From Amycolatopsis umgeniensis (GTDB taxonomy: Bacteria; Actinomycetota; Actinomycetes; Mycobacteriales; Pseudonocardiaceae), in NCBI RefSeq assembly GCF_014205155.1, contig NZ_JACHMX010000001.1:4774001-4838000 (forward strand): a DNA stretch of 64,000 nucleotides, read 5' to 3'. The notes beneath the pieces were generated by a model that saw only the letters and a program-made list of their open reading frames with translations, searched no databases and was not told where the DNA came from. Below, one piece after another: positions 47,335 to 55,352 of the stretch. The position numbers were made by a program, and so were the translations under genes. Numbering within the stretch: the stretch's first letter is position 1; each line of letters begins with the position of its first letter.

Positions 47335-47389
47335 TCCTCTCGATGCGGTTGTCGTGTGCGCAACGATCGCAACCAGAGGACTGAACGCG
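47328..47389. repeat. Dispersed ~60-bp palindrome, copy 1
   Basis: CGTTtAGTCCTCTcGaTGCGgT...GATCGCAACCAGAGGACTGAACG: imperfect arms of about 27 bp. The second copy is at 57142-57206. This copy overlaps the end of the upstream CDS and lies next to the promoter of the SGNH hydrolase gene. Confidence 0.78.
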
Positions 47390-47393
47390 GAAG

Positions 47394-47399
47394 TAGAGT
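47394..47399 (+). promoter_or_regulatory. -10 element for leaderless SGNH hydrolase transcript
   Basis: TAGAGT matches TANNNT and ends exactly six bases before GTG 47406. There is no Shine-Dalgarno. Confidence 0.5.
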
Positions 47400-47405
47400 C
47401 GCCCG

Positions 47406-48131
47406 GTGATCAGCCGTGCGGTGATGCTCGCCCCGATCCTTCTCGCGCAAGCCGTCCGGGTGCGCCGTACGACGCCGAGGCTGCCGGGCGCGACCGGACC
47501 TGTCCGCGGTCTCGTGGCCGGCCGCGGCCGCCCGGTGCGGCTCGCGGTGCTCGGCGAGTCCACGGTGGACGGTGTCGGCGCGGCGACGCACGCCGAAGCG
47601 CTGACCGGACGGCTCGCGGACGAGCTCGCGCGGGACGGCCGCGCGGTCGCTTGGCAGGCCGTCGGCAAGACCGGCGCCAACGCCAAGGTGGTGCGCGAGG
47701 AGCTGCTGCCGCTGCTCGAACCCGCCGACCTCGTGGTGATCGCGCTGGGCGTCAACGACACGATCGAACTGCATTCGGCCGCGCGCTACCGGCGTGACCT
47801 GCTCGATCTGATCGTCTCCCTGCGACGCCGCGCCGGACGGGTCCCGGTGGTACTGGCGGGTGTGCCGCCGATGGGCCGGTTCCCCGCGTTGCCGCGTCCG
47901 CTGCGGGACGTCCTCGGCGCGCGGTCGGCCGCCCTCGACGCCGCGGCGGCCCGGCTGGCGTTGCTGCCCGGTGTCGTCCACGTCCCGATGCCCGCCGCGA
48001 TGCTGGATCCCGCGACCTTCGCCGAGGACCGTTTCCACCCCGGACCCGAGGGCTACCGGCGCTGGGCCGAACAACTCGCGGACGTGAGCCGCCAACTACT
48101 CAGCGACACCATTGGTCCGGAAAAGCGCTGA
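47406..48131 (+). CDS. SGNH/GDSL-family hydrolase
   Basis: A 241-residue esterase-like protein. SGNH blocks: I (LAVLGESTVDGVG, with Ser replacing the usual GDS context as GES), II (VGKTGANAKVVREE), III (VIALGVNDTIELH), V (DRFHPGPEGYRRWAEQL). The N-terminus has a short hydrophobic stretch (MLAPILLAQAVRV) that may anchor it. Substrates of this group include acetylated sugars and lipids. The GTG is probably leaderless. Confidence 0.87.
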   Translation: MISRAVMLAPILLAQAVRVRRTTPRLPGATGPVRGLVAGRGRPVRLAVLGESTVDGVGAATHAEALTGRLADELARDGRAVAWQAVGKTGANAKVVREELLPLLEPADLVVIALGVNDTIELHSAARYRRDLLDLIVSLRRRAGRVPVVLAGVPPMGRFPALPRPLRDVLGARSAALDAAAARLALLPGVVHVPMPAAMLDPATFAEDRFHPGPEGYRRWAEQLADVSRQLLSDTIGPEKR

Positions 48132-48247
48132 TCAGGTCACTCGCCTGCCACAAATCAAGAAATTTCTGTGAAAAAGCTGGCTCTGCGTGTATCTGGTGGC
48201 AGCCTCGTTGCGTCCTATGGAGCAGTCGAGGAAATGAGGGACACCCG

Positions 48248-48415
48248 ATGACTACCGAGACCAACACCGCACCCGTCGAGGACGAGGCCAAGGCCACCGA
48301 GGACCTCGAAGAGACCCCGAAGCCGGGCCCCATTACGGCGCCCGTCCCGCCGCGTCCCGGCACGAGCCCGGACGGCAACTGGGACCCGCACGGCACCAAA
48401 CCGCCGGTGAACTGA
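48248..48415 (+). CDS. 55-residue Pro/Glu-rich peptide
   Basis: A short gene with a good ribosome site (GAGGG, seven bases before ATG 48248). The peptide has an acidic N-terminal half (TTETNTAPVEDEAKATEDLE) and a Pro/Gly-rich C-terminal half ending in SPDGNWDPHGTKPPVN. There is no cysteine, signal peptide or membrane segment. It has its own terminator (48429-48467), so it is a monocistronic small-protein gene. It is 334 bp upstream of a sigma factor/CHAT-protease operon and may be that protease's substrate or a signal peptide for it. Codon use is normal for the genome. No family recognised. Confidence 0.7.
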   Translation: MTTETNTAPVEDEAKATEDLEETPKPGPITAPVPPRPGTSPDGNWDPHGTKPPVN

Positions 48416-48428
48416 ACGAACACGGACA

Positions 48429-48467
48429 GGTGATGTCCGGAGGCCGAGGGGGCCTCCGGGCATCACC
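48429..48467 (+). terminator. Strong hairpin after the 55-residue peptide gene
   Basis: GGTGATGTCCGGAGGCC-gaggg-GGCCTCCGGGCATCACC: a 17-bp stem with one G-T wobble and a 5-base loop, 13 bp after the stop at 48415. Confidence 0.85.
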
Positions 48468-48540
48468 TCCGGGTGCTCCCTCGGGGGAGGGGGACACCTG
48501 GACGCGGGCCCGTTGGGGAGCGGGCCCGGGGGGAGGGAAA

Positions 48541-48592
48541 AAAGGACCGGCCGGTGCGCAGTCCACACCTACTCGCGCCGGCCGGTGCCTTT
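48541..48592. terminator. Second hairpin upstream of sigma factor gene
   Basis: AAAGGaCCGGCCGG-tGCGC pairs with GCGC-CGGCCGG-tgCCTTT across a roughly 15-base loop. It could back up the preceding terminator or attenuate the sigma factor transcript. The rest of 48416-48749 shows nothing else. Confidence 0.5.
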
Positions 48593-48749
48593 GCCCTCGG
48601 TTCAGCCGAACGAGGGGGAATAACGGACCGCCGACGAAAAAGTTAGTGACTTGATGTATCCCAGAGCCTCTTGCACGCTCCTTCTCCCCGAAGGGCCCGC
48701 GATACTGCCAGCGCCGACACGAAGACACGTCCGAAGTGGGGCAGATACG

Positions 48750-49355
48750 GTGACCGACGTGCAAACGACCGAGGTAGACCCGCCATGGGAAGGACTGACC
48801 GGTGCCGACCTGCATGCCGCCTGCATGCGCGCGGCGCGGGCCGGTGACCGCCAGGCGATGGACAGACTTGTGCACGAGCTGACCCCGCTCGTGTGGCATG
48901 TCGCGCGTGCGAACGGGCTCGATCGCCTGACCGCCGAGGACGTAGTCCAGACGGTATGGCTCGCCCTGTTCAGTCAGCTCGAAAAACTTCGTGATCCCAA
49001 AGCGCTCGCCGCCTGGTTGATCACCACCACCAGACGCGAAGCACAGCATCCCTTCGGCCGCCGCGCTCAGCCCGTCCCGCTGACCGACGAGCTGGCCGAA
49101 AGCATGGAGAGCACCCACCCGGCTCCCGAGGAGGAAGCCGTCCGCGCCGACCGGGATCGCCGGGTCTGGCGCGCCTTCCTCCGCCTGCCGCACCGCTGTC
49201 AGCAGCTCCTTCGGCTGACCGTGCTCGCCGGGCGTGCCGAGTACCAGCTGGTCGCCGAAGCACTCCGCATGCCGCGCGGCAGTGTCGGCCCGACCAGGGG
49301 CCGTTGCCTCGAATCGATGCGCGATCTACTGGCCCACGAAGGGGGAAGCCGATGA
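48750..49355 (+). CDS. ECF-like RNA polymerase sigma factor
   Basis: A 201-residue sigma-70 family protein with only regions 2 and 4. Region 2: MDRLVHELTPLVWHVARANG, LTAEDVVQTVWLALFSQLEK, then PKALAAWLITTTRREA. Region 4: VWRAFLRLPHRCQQLLRLTV, LVAEALRMPRGSVGPTRGRC. I start at GTG 48750; GTG 48759 is a good alternative because TACGGT lies seven bases before it, fitting a leaderless start. The stop overlaps the next start (ATGA), so the following small protein is made in step with it, as anti-sigma factors often are. The operon continues to a CHAT protease. Confidence 0.88.
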   Translation: MTDVQTTEVDPPWEGLTGADLHAACMRAARAGDRQAMDRLVHELTPLVWHVARANGLDRLTAEDVVQTVWLALFSQLEKLRDPKALAAWLITTTRREAQHPFGRRAQPVPLTDELAESMESTHPAPEEEAVRADRDRRVWRAFLRLPHRCQQLLRLTVLAGRAEYQLVAEALRMPRGSVGPTRGRCLESMRDLLAHEGGSR

Positions 49356-49837
49356 ACGACCTCGGGACGCCGGGGGAGATGACCTCCCCGGGCGATGAGG
49401 CCTTGCTCGCCGATATCGGGCGCTTCATGGACGAATTGGACCCGCCACCGGGAGATCTGGTGCAGCGGGTTCAGTTCGCGCTCGCGCTCGAAAACCTCGA
49501 CGTCGAGGTCGCCCGCTGGGAACGGATGGACGCCACGGCAGGCGTTCGCGGCAGCGGCAGCGACACCGGCACGATCACCTTCACCGTCAGCGATCTGACG
49601 GTGATGATCAACCTCACCAAGATCGGCAAGAAACACCGGATCGACGGCTGGCTCGTGCCCGCCGGCGAGTACGGAGTGGAGGTTCGCGTCGCCGAGCACG
49701 GGACGAGTTCCACCACCGCCGACGAAGGAGGCAGGTTCGTGCTGGACAACGTTCCCCAGGGAACCACTCAGATCGTGATCCACCTCGGCGACGTGACGTG
49801 CCGTCGGACGGTCGTGACCCCCACAGTGGTGCTCTAA
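49352..49837 (+). CDS. Sigma-coupled small protein with carboxypeptidase-regulatory-like fold
   Basis: A 161-residue protein translationally coupled to the sigma factor (ATGA). Residues ~15-55 are helical (LLADIGRFMDELDPPPGDLV, RVQFALALENLDVEVARWE). Residues ~60-161 are beta-rich and end with a carboxypeptidase-regulatory/transthyretin-like pattern: VRVAEHGTSSTTADEGGRFV, LDNVPQGTTQIVIHLG. There is no membrane segment and no zinc-binding HxxxCxxC anti-sigma motif. By position it could modulate the sigma factor, or be a target of the CHAT protease 18 bp downstream. Confidence 0.72.
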   Translation: MNDLGTPGEMTSPGDEALLADIGRFMDELDPPPGDLVQRVQFALALENLDVEVARWERMDATAGVRGSGSDTGTITFTVSDLTVMINLTKIGKKHRIDGWLVPAGEYGVEVRVAEHGTSSTTADEGGRFVLDNVPQGTTQIVIHLGDVTCRRTVVTPTVVL

Positions 49838-49855
49838 CCGGACGGCTGTTCCGTT

Positions 49856-52483
49856 ATGCGGCGTGGGTGTGCTCCCATAGTGCGTGTGCCCGCGCCGTCT
49901 CCTCCTGTCGTCGATCCCGTAGCCGAGGAAGCGGCCGACCTCCATCGTCGAGCGAGGGCCGCCGCCTCGGATCACGGGCTCCGCAGGCCGATCCGGCTGC
50001 TCCGGCGAGCGCTCGCCCTGCTCGGCCCGGTGGACGCGGATCTGGTCGCCCGCTTGGAGATCCGGGGCCGGATCCTGATCAGCCTGGCGGCGGCCGAGGC
50101 GGAGTTCGTGTCCCAAGAGGACGGTCTCGCCCGGCTCGACGAGGCGGAACGCATCCGGCTGCTGTTGCCGGGCGGCGACGTCCGCCACGAGCTGCGGTTC
50201 GTCGTCGGGCTCCAGCGCGCCGTCGTGCTGATGCGCGCCGGGAGGCTGGAAGAGTCGCTCGCGCTCAACAACGCCTTTCTCCCCGGGCTGGCCGCCGAGG
50301 CGGGCAAGTACAGCATCGTGCTGACCCGGTCGCTCGTGAACCGCGCTTGGCTGCATCTGGAGATGAGCAATCCGGACGCGGCGTACCGGGACCTCGTCGA
50401 GGCGCTGGATCTCGCTGTCGAGCACGGCCATCGGTTGCTGGAGGGGAAGATCCGGCATAACCTCGGCGATCACGCGCAGCTGCTCGGCGACATCCCGGAA
50501 GCACTGCGGAACTACGAGCAGGCCGCCACGATCTTCGTGACCGACGGTCCCGGCTCGTTGCCGCTCGTCCGGCTTGATCAGGCGAAGGCGCTGCTGACGG
50601 CGGGACTCGCCGAAGAAGCGGCGCGGCACCTCGACGACGCGATCCCGGAACTCCAGGCCAACGGCGCGGTGCACCTCGTCGCCGAGGCGGAGGTCGCCAG
50701 GGCCGGCGCCGCCATCCTGGAGCGCGACTACGCGCTGGCGAAGAAGCTCGCGGCGTCGGCGAGGCGGAGTTTCCTGCGGCGTGGCAAGGGACGCTGGGCG
50801 GAGATCGCCGCGCTGACCCGGCTCCGCGCGGACGCGGTGAAGGTCTTGGCGGACAGGGAGAAGAAGCCGTCCGCGAAACTGCCCGAGCAGCTGGCCGATC
50901 TCGCCATCCGGCTGGCCGAACTCGGCCTGCGCGACGAAGCGGGCGCGGCCAGGATGTTCGCGGTGCGGCTGCTGCTCCGTCGCGACGAGACGGCCGCCGC
51001 GCAAGCACTCCTGGCCCTGGTGCCGAAACCGCGGCAGACCACGCCGATCGACCACCGGATGCTGCTGCGGCTGTGCCGGGCCGAACTCGCGGTGGCGTCC
51101 CACCGGCCGCGTTCGGCGCTCGCGCAGGCACGGGCCGGACTGGCGGAACTCGGGCAGATCCGCGACCGCATGGGCGGGCTCGACCTCGTCTGCGGGACGG
51201 CGGCGCACGGCGAGGAACTGGGCAAACTCGCGCTGACGCTGGTGCTCAAGAAGGCGAGGCGCAGCGGCGCCGGGGCGAAGAGCCTGTTCGCGTGGCTGGA
51301 ACGCACGCGCGCGCAGGTGTACCGCTACGAACCGCTCCCGGTCATCGAGGATCCCGCGCTCGCCCGGCACATCAACGAAATGCGGCACCTGCAGGGGACG
51401 ATCCAGGCTCGGCGGCTGTCCGGCGAACCGGTCGGGAAACTCGAGGAGCGCTACGACCGGCTGCAGCAGGAGGCGACCCGGCTCGGGTGGTACACGAGCC
51501 AATGGGGGCGGCCGCGGCCGGTTTCGGCGCCCGAAGAGGTGGTCGAGCGGCTCGGGGATCGCGTACTCGTCAGCCTGATGGGTTATCGCGACACCTTGTA
51601 CGCGGTGGTCGTCGACCGCGGCCGGTTCCGGCTCGTGAAGCTGGGGCCGCTCGGGGAGATCGTCGAAACCGCACGGCAGTTGCACGCGGACCTCGACGCG
51701 CTGGCCCCGGACAACCTGCCCGCGCCGCTGGTCGAAGTCGTCACCGGTTCCGCGCGGCGCCGGGCGGACAAGTTGGACAAGCTGATCTCCGCGTCGCTGG
51801 CGAAGACGCTGGAAAACCGCGAGCTGATCATCGTGCCGATCGGTTCGCTGTACGCGTTGCCGTGGGGCGCTTTGCCGTCGCTGCACGGGCATCCGGTGTC
51901 GATCGCGCCGTCGGCGACGGCCTGGGTGACCGCGTCCGGACGGCGGAACTCCGGCCCGGTCCTGCTCGCCGGCGGTCCCGGCGTGCCGGGTTCGGTCGGC
52001 GAGGTGCGGAACCTGCGGACGGTGTACCCGCAGGCCCGGCTCGTCGACGGGATGGACGCGACCAGCGACACCGTACTGTCCGCTTTGGACGGTTCCGGGA
52101 TGGCGCATCTGGTCGCGCACGGCGCGCACGAACCGGCGAACGCGTTGTTCTCGCGGCTGGAACTCGTCGGCGGCCCGCTGTACGCGCACGAAACCGCCCG
52201 GCTCGCGAAGCCGCCGGAACGGGTGGTGCTGGCCGCTTGCGAACTCGCGATGAGCCACATCCGGCCCGGTGAGGAGGCGCTCGGGTTCGCCGGGACGCTG
52301 CTCGCCAGCGGTTCGCGGACGGTCATCGGCGCGATCGCGCGGGTCGGCGACAAGGCCGCCGCCGAGGCGATGTCCGATCTGCACCGGCGGCTGGCCTCGG
52401 GAACCGCGCCCGCGCTGGCGCTCGCCGAGGCGACCGCCGCGGATCCGCTGCGGCGCCCGTTCCTTTGCCTTGGTGCGGGCTGA
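49856..52483 (+). CDS. TPR-CHAT caspase-like protease
   Basis: An 875-residue protein with a long TPR-like helical array (~residues 20-480) and a C-terminal CHAT (caspase HetF-associated) domain at ~570-870. The catalytic His lies in LVAHGAHEPANALFSRLEL and the Cys in VVLAACELAMSHIRPGEEAL, with LLASGSRTVIGAIARV after it; the dyad is intact. The TPR part probably senses a ligand and the CHAT part cleaves a partner protein. It follows the sigma factor and its coupled small protein by 18 bp, so a sigma-regulator-protease operon is likely. The ATG at 49856 lacks a ribosome site, so the start could lie some codons downstream. Confidence 0.88.
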   Translation: MRRGCAPIVRVPAPSPPVVDPVAEEAADLHRRARAAASDHGLRRPIRLLRRALALLGPVDADLVARLEIRGRILISLAAAEAEFVSQEDGLARLDEAERIRLLLPGGDVRHELRFVVGLQRAVVLMRAGRLEESLALNNAFLPGLAAEAGKYSIVLTRSLVNRAWLHLEMSNPDAAYRDLVEALDLAVEHGHRLLEGKIRHNLGDHAQLLGDIPEALRNYEQAATIFVTDGPGSLPLVRLDQAKALLTAGLAEEAARHLDDAIPELQANGAVHLVAEAEVARAGAAILERDYALAKKLAASARRSFLRRGKGRWAEIAALTRLRADAVKVLADREKKPSAKLPEQLADLAIRLAELGLRDEAGAARMFAVRLLLRRDETAAAQALLALVPKPRQTTPIDHRMLLRLCRAELAVASHRPRSALAQARAGLAELGQIRDRMGGLDLVCGTAAHGEELGKLALTLVLKKARRSGAGAKSLFAWLERTRAQVYRYEPLPVIEDPALARHINEMRHLQGTIQARRLSGEPVGKLEERYDRLQQEATRLGWYTSQWGRPRPVSAPEEVVERLGDRVLVSLMGYRDTLYAVVVDRGRFRLVKLGPLGEIVETARQLHADLDALAPDNLPAPLVEVVTGSARRRADKLDKLISASLAKTLENRELIIVPIGSLYALPWGALPSLHGHPVSIAPSATAWVTASGRRNSGPVLLAGGPGVPGSVGEVRNLRTVYPQARLVDGMDATSDTVLSALDGSGMAHLVAHGAHEPANALFSRLELVGGPLYAHETARLAKPPERVVLAACELAMSHIRPGEEALGFAGTLLASGSRTVIGAIARVGDKAAAEAMSDLHRRLASGTAPALALAEATAADPLRRPFLCLGAG

Positions 52484-52490
52484 AGGGGAC

Positions 52491-52690
52491 TTTCGCCGCG
52501 TGTGATGCGGTGAAGGGCGCTTCCGCAACATGATGCGGCGGGGTTTCTGGAGGCGGCGCGTGCGAAGGACGCTTTCGCCACGTGTGATGCGGTGAAGGGC
52601 GCTTTCGCAACGTGACGCGATGGGGTTCTCGAGGCGGCGCTGCGAAGGACGCTTTCACCGCGTCCCATGCGGCCATGGCGTCCTTCAGCT
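52491..52690. repeat. Tandem ~81-bp repeat array
   Basis: Units start at TTTCGCCgCGTG (52491), TTTCGCCaCGTG (52573) and TTTCACCGCGT (52653). The first two run through GATGCGGTGAAGGGCGCTT, GGCGGCG and GAAGGACGC; the third is partial and ends GGCGTCCTTCAG. Related pieces occur at about 10535-10590. It fills most of the gap after the CHAT gene; no coding is seen. Confidence 0.75.
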
Positions 52691-52707
52691 CCCCCAGTAG
52701 CCCACAG

Positions 52708-52743
52708 GAGTTGTCCACAATCACCGTGACCTGTGGACAACTC
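52708..52743. promoter_or_regulatory. Inverted pair of DnaA-box-like sequences
   Basis: GAGTTGTCCACA, 12-base spacer, TGTGGACAACTC: two perfect actinobacterial DnaA boxes (TTGTCCACA) facing each other, with 12-bp perfect arms overall. A lone pair is not an origin; it could titrate DnaA or be bound by it as a regulator. Confidence 0.6.
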
Positions 52744-52822
52744 GGCTGACCAGCCCGTTTCCCCGCCCACCCCCGGTAGACTGGACTCGGGGTCGCCCCC
52801 CTGGGACGGGCGGGGGGTGGGG

Positions 52823-53263
52823 TCAGGGGCGTTCGGCGTGTTTCACCAGGCGTGTGGCCAGGAGTGAGACGACGGTGCGCAGGGCCGTGCGGACGGCGGT
52901 GCCGGTGCCGGGCAGCGGTTCGGTGAATCGGCCGGTCCAGCGCAGGTCCGTGCCGCCGGAGGCGTTCGGCGTGAACGAGACTTCGGCGCGATAGTCCTTC
53001 AGCAGCTTGAGGCCCGCGAAGCCGTAGACGTGCTTTCGGTCCTGTTCGTACTCCAGCGTCTCTTCGTGGAGGTACACCGGCCACAGGCCGACAGCACGGA
53101 CGGCGCCCACCCCGTCCTCACCCGGTTCCCGCGCCCAGCGCGAGTGGAACACCACCGGTTTCGCCCATTCCGACCACCGGGAACCGTCGGCCTCCAGCGC
53201 GAAAAGGGAAGCGGGCGAGGCGCTGCTCGTCCGGTTGATCTCGAAGGAGTACGTCTTGCCCAT
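52823..53263 (-). CDS. SRPBCC (START-like) family protein
   Basis: A 146-residue hot-dog-cavity protein: FEINRTSSASPASLFALEAD, WSEWAKPVVFHSRWA, GAVRAVGLWPVYLHEETLEY, then a long C-terminal helix (TALRTVVSLLATRLVKHAER). This is the polyketide-cyclase/START-like fold that binds small hydrophobic ligands. The ATG at 53263 is preceded at six bases by TATCGT, fitting a leaderless start. Divergent from a FUSC-type transporter. Mycobacterial toxin Rv0910 is of the same fold and pairs with an MT0933-type antitoxin such as that at 56892-57137, but 3.6 kb separates them here. Confidence 0.85.
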   Translation of the reverse strand: MGKTYSFEINRTSSASPASLFALEADGSRWSEWAKPVVFHSRWAREPGEDGVGAVRAVGLWPVYLHEETLEYEQDRKHVYGFAGLKLLKDYRAEVSFTPNASGGTDLRWTGRFTEPLPGTGTAVRTALRTVVSLLATRLVKHAERP

Positions 53264-53269
53264 GTGGCG

Positions 53270-53306
53270 ACGATAACCGCTCCAGCCGCCACGGATAAGT
53301 CAAGAT
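53270..53306. promoter_or_regulatory. Divergent leaderless promoters of SRPBCC and FUSC genes
   Basis: Minus strand TATCGT (53275-53270) ends six bases before ATG 53263. Plus strand CAAGAT (53301-53306) ends six bases before GTG 53313. The plus-strand -10 is the weaker of the two. Confidence 0.45.
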
Positions 53307-53312
53307 AGGGGC

Positions 53313-55277
53313 GTGAGCACGACGCGCCGCGAGATCGCCGCACCGCATTGGCTGGTGCAGCTGCTCCGCAGCACACCGGTTCCCATCCCGTGGAACATGG
53401 TCGCCCGCGCCGTCCTCGCGCTCGCCGTCCCGCTGGCCGTCGGCTACGCGCTCGGCGACATCGGCGTCGGCGCGCTCATCTCCACCGGCGCCCTCCCCAC
53501 CGTCCTTTCCGAATCCGCGGGCCCGTACCGCTACCGCGCCCGTCGGCTCGGCGGCGCCACCGCGGCCGCCGCCCTCGGCTACTTCGCCGGACTGATCACC
53601 GGCGGCATCCCCGCCGCGTCCATCCCGGTCGTCGTCGGAGTCGCCGCGGTGTCCGCGCTGATCAGCGCGGCGGGCAGCAACGCGTCGGTCGCCGGACTGC
53701 AGATGTTCGTCTTCTGCGTCCTCGGCACCGGCCAGCACGTCACCGGCCTGCGCGTCGAAATCCTCCTCGGCTACTTCTGCATCGGCGCCGCGTGGAGCCT
53801 GCTCATCGCCCTCGCCACCTGGACCTTCCGCGCCACCAGCCCGGAACGCGGCGCCGTCGCGCACGTCTACGTCGAGCTCGCCGCCATGCTTTCCGCGACC
53901 GACGAAGCCACCTCCCGCGTCGCGCGCCACCAGCTCACGACCGCGATGAACACCGCGTACGACCGGCTGCTCACCGCGCGATCCTGGCTGTCGGGCCGCG
54001 ACGCCACCTACCGCCAGCTGCTCAACCTCCTTTCGGCCAGCACCCCCGCCGTCGAGGCCTCGGTCGCCATGGTCAACGCCGGCCGCCAGGCCCCGGACGA
54101 CGTGATCGGCCACTTCATCGCCACCTCGGCCGCCGTGCTCGCCAACCAGGAACCGCCGGAACCACCCGAGGCGCCCGAAGACGCCGACCCGGTCCTCGCC
54201 GCCCTTTACGCCGGGCTCGCCCGGATCGGCAAGGGCGACAACCGGAAGCGGCGCGAGGTCCAGCCTTGGCACAAACGTCTCCGCGGCTGGGCGGGCTCGC
54301 TCATCTCCGGCCCGCTCACCTGGTTCGCCGCGCTCCGCCTCACGTTGTGCGTCGCTATCGCCGAAGTCGTCGCGCTGCTCGTCCCGTTCGAACGCTCCTA
54401 CTGGATCACGCTCACCGTCGGCATCGTCCTCAAACCGGACTTCGGCTCGGTGTTCGGCCGCGCGGTCCTGCGCGGGATCGGCACGGTGATCGGCGTGGGC
54501 ATCGGCGCGGCCGTGCTCGCCGCGGGCGGCGAGGGCTGGCTGCTGGTCCTGCTGATCGCCGTGTTCGCGGGCGGCGTCGCGGTCGGCAAGGTCCGCAACT
54601 ACGGCATCCTCAGCGCCTTCGTGACCCCGTTGATCATCCTGCAGATGGACCTCGCCAGCACCGGAAGCTGGGACGTCGTGCTCGCGCGGCTCGTCGACAC
54701 CGTGCTCGGCTGCGCGATCGTCCTGCTCTTCGGCTACCTGCTCTGGCCGGGCAGCCGTCGCCCACAGATCGGCGGACGGCTCTCCGACAGCCTCGACAGC
54801 CTGGTGGAATACGTCGACAAGGGGCTCGTGCTCGCGCCGTCGGGCGAAGCGAGACTGGAACGCTCACGCGCCCGCCGCCGTGCCTACCGCGCCCTGGCCG
54901 ACCTCCGGACCGCGTTCCAGCAGGTCGTCGTCGAACCCTCCGCCGCCGGACGTCAGGCCGTCGCCTGGTGGCCGGTCATCGCCGGGCTCGAACGCGTCGC
55001 GGACGCGGTCACCGAAGTCGGCGTCACCCTGGGTGGCGGCGCCCCGGCACCGGCCGAGGCCGACATCGCCCTGCTGACGGCCGCGCTCGCCGAACTCGCG
55101 GCCGCCGTCCGCGAGGAACGGGAGCCCGCGGAGATGCCGATGCCCGACAACGAGCAGCTGTCCGGCGTCGTCGACCAGATCGGCGCCGCCTTCGACACCG
55201 TGCGAGGCCCCGACCTCGTCGAGCGCGCGCCGCTACGGCTGGTCCGGCGATTCCTGCCGTACCACCGCCGCGCCTAG
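53313..55277 (+). CDS. FUSC-family (aromatic acid exporter-like) membrane protein
   Basis: A 654-residue protein with two membrane bundles of about six segments each (~residues 30-170 and ~345-490) separated and followed by cytosolic helical domains. The second bundle carries the FUSC core (FERSYWITLTVGIVLKPDFG, SVFGRAVLRGIGTVIGVGIG, NYGILSAFVTPLIILQMDL), the fusaric-acid-resistance/YccS pattern. Likely exports aromatic acids or other amphipathic compounds. GTG start; TAG stop at 55277. Confidence 0.88.
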   Translation: MSTTRREIAAPHWLVQLLRSTPVPIPWNMVARAVLALAVPLAVGYALGDIGVGALISTGALPTVLSESAGPYRYRARRLGGATAAAALGYFAGLITGGIPAASIPVVVGVAAVSALISAAGSNASVAGLQMFVFCVLGTGQHVTGLRVEILLGYFCIGAAWSLLIALATWTFRATSPERGAVAHVYVELAAMLSATDEATSRVARHQLTTAMNTAYDRLLTARSWLSGRDATYRQLLNLLSASTPAVEASVAMVNAGRQAPDDVIGHFIATSAAVLANQEPPEPPEAPEDADPVLAALYAGLARIGKGDNRKRREVQPWHKRLRGWAGSLISGPLTWFAALRLTLCVAIAEVVALLVPFERSYWITLTVGIVLKPDFGSVFGRAVLRGIGTVIGVGIGAAVLAAGGEGWLLVLLIAVFAGGVAVGKVRNYGILSAFVTPLIILQMDLASTGSWDVVLARLVDTVLGCAIVLLFGYLLWPGSRRPQIGGRLSDSLDSLVEYVDKGLVLAPSGEARLERSRARRRAYRALADLRTAFQQVVVEPSAAGRQAVAWWPVIAGLERVADAVTEVGVTLGGGAPAPAEADIALLTAALAELAAAVREEREPAEMPMPDNEQLSGVVDQIGAAFDTVRGPDLVERAPLRLVRRFLPYHRRA

Positions 55278-55315
55278 CGACAGACCCACCCGGATGGGGG
55301 AGGGTGAGCATGGTC

Positions 55316-55346
55316 TCGAACTAATGTTCGAGTTTTCACGCATAAT
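55316..55346 (+). promoter_or_regulatory. LexA (SOS) box and -10 element
   Basis: TCGAAC-TAAT-GTTCGA (55316-55331) is a perfect match to the mycobacterial/actinobacterial LexA box TCGAACNNNNGTTCGA, extended by C/G to 7-bp arms. CATAAT (55341-55346) lies six bases before the ATG at 55353, giving a leaderless, LexA-repressed transcript. Confidence 0.85.
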
Positions 55347-55352
55347 CGACGC

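Noticed and set aside
49199..52531. 1110-codon open frame on the minus strand over the CHAT gene
   Set aside because: It is the GC-rich antisense shadow of the sigma/CHAT genes: biased to Arg, Gln and Pro, with no domain pattern and no ribosome site.
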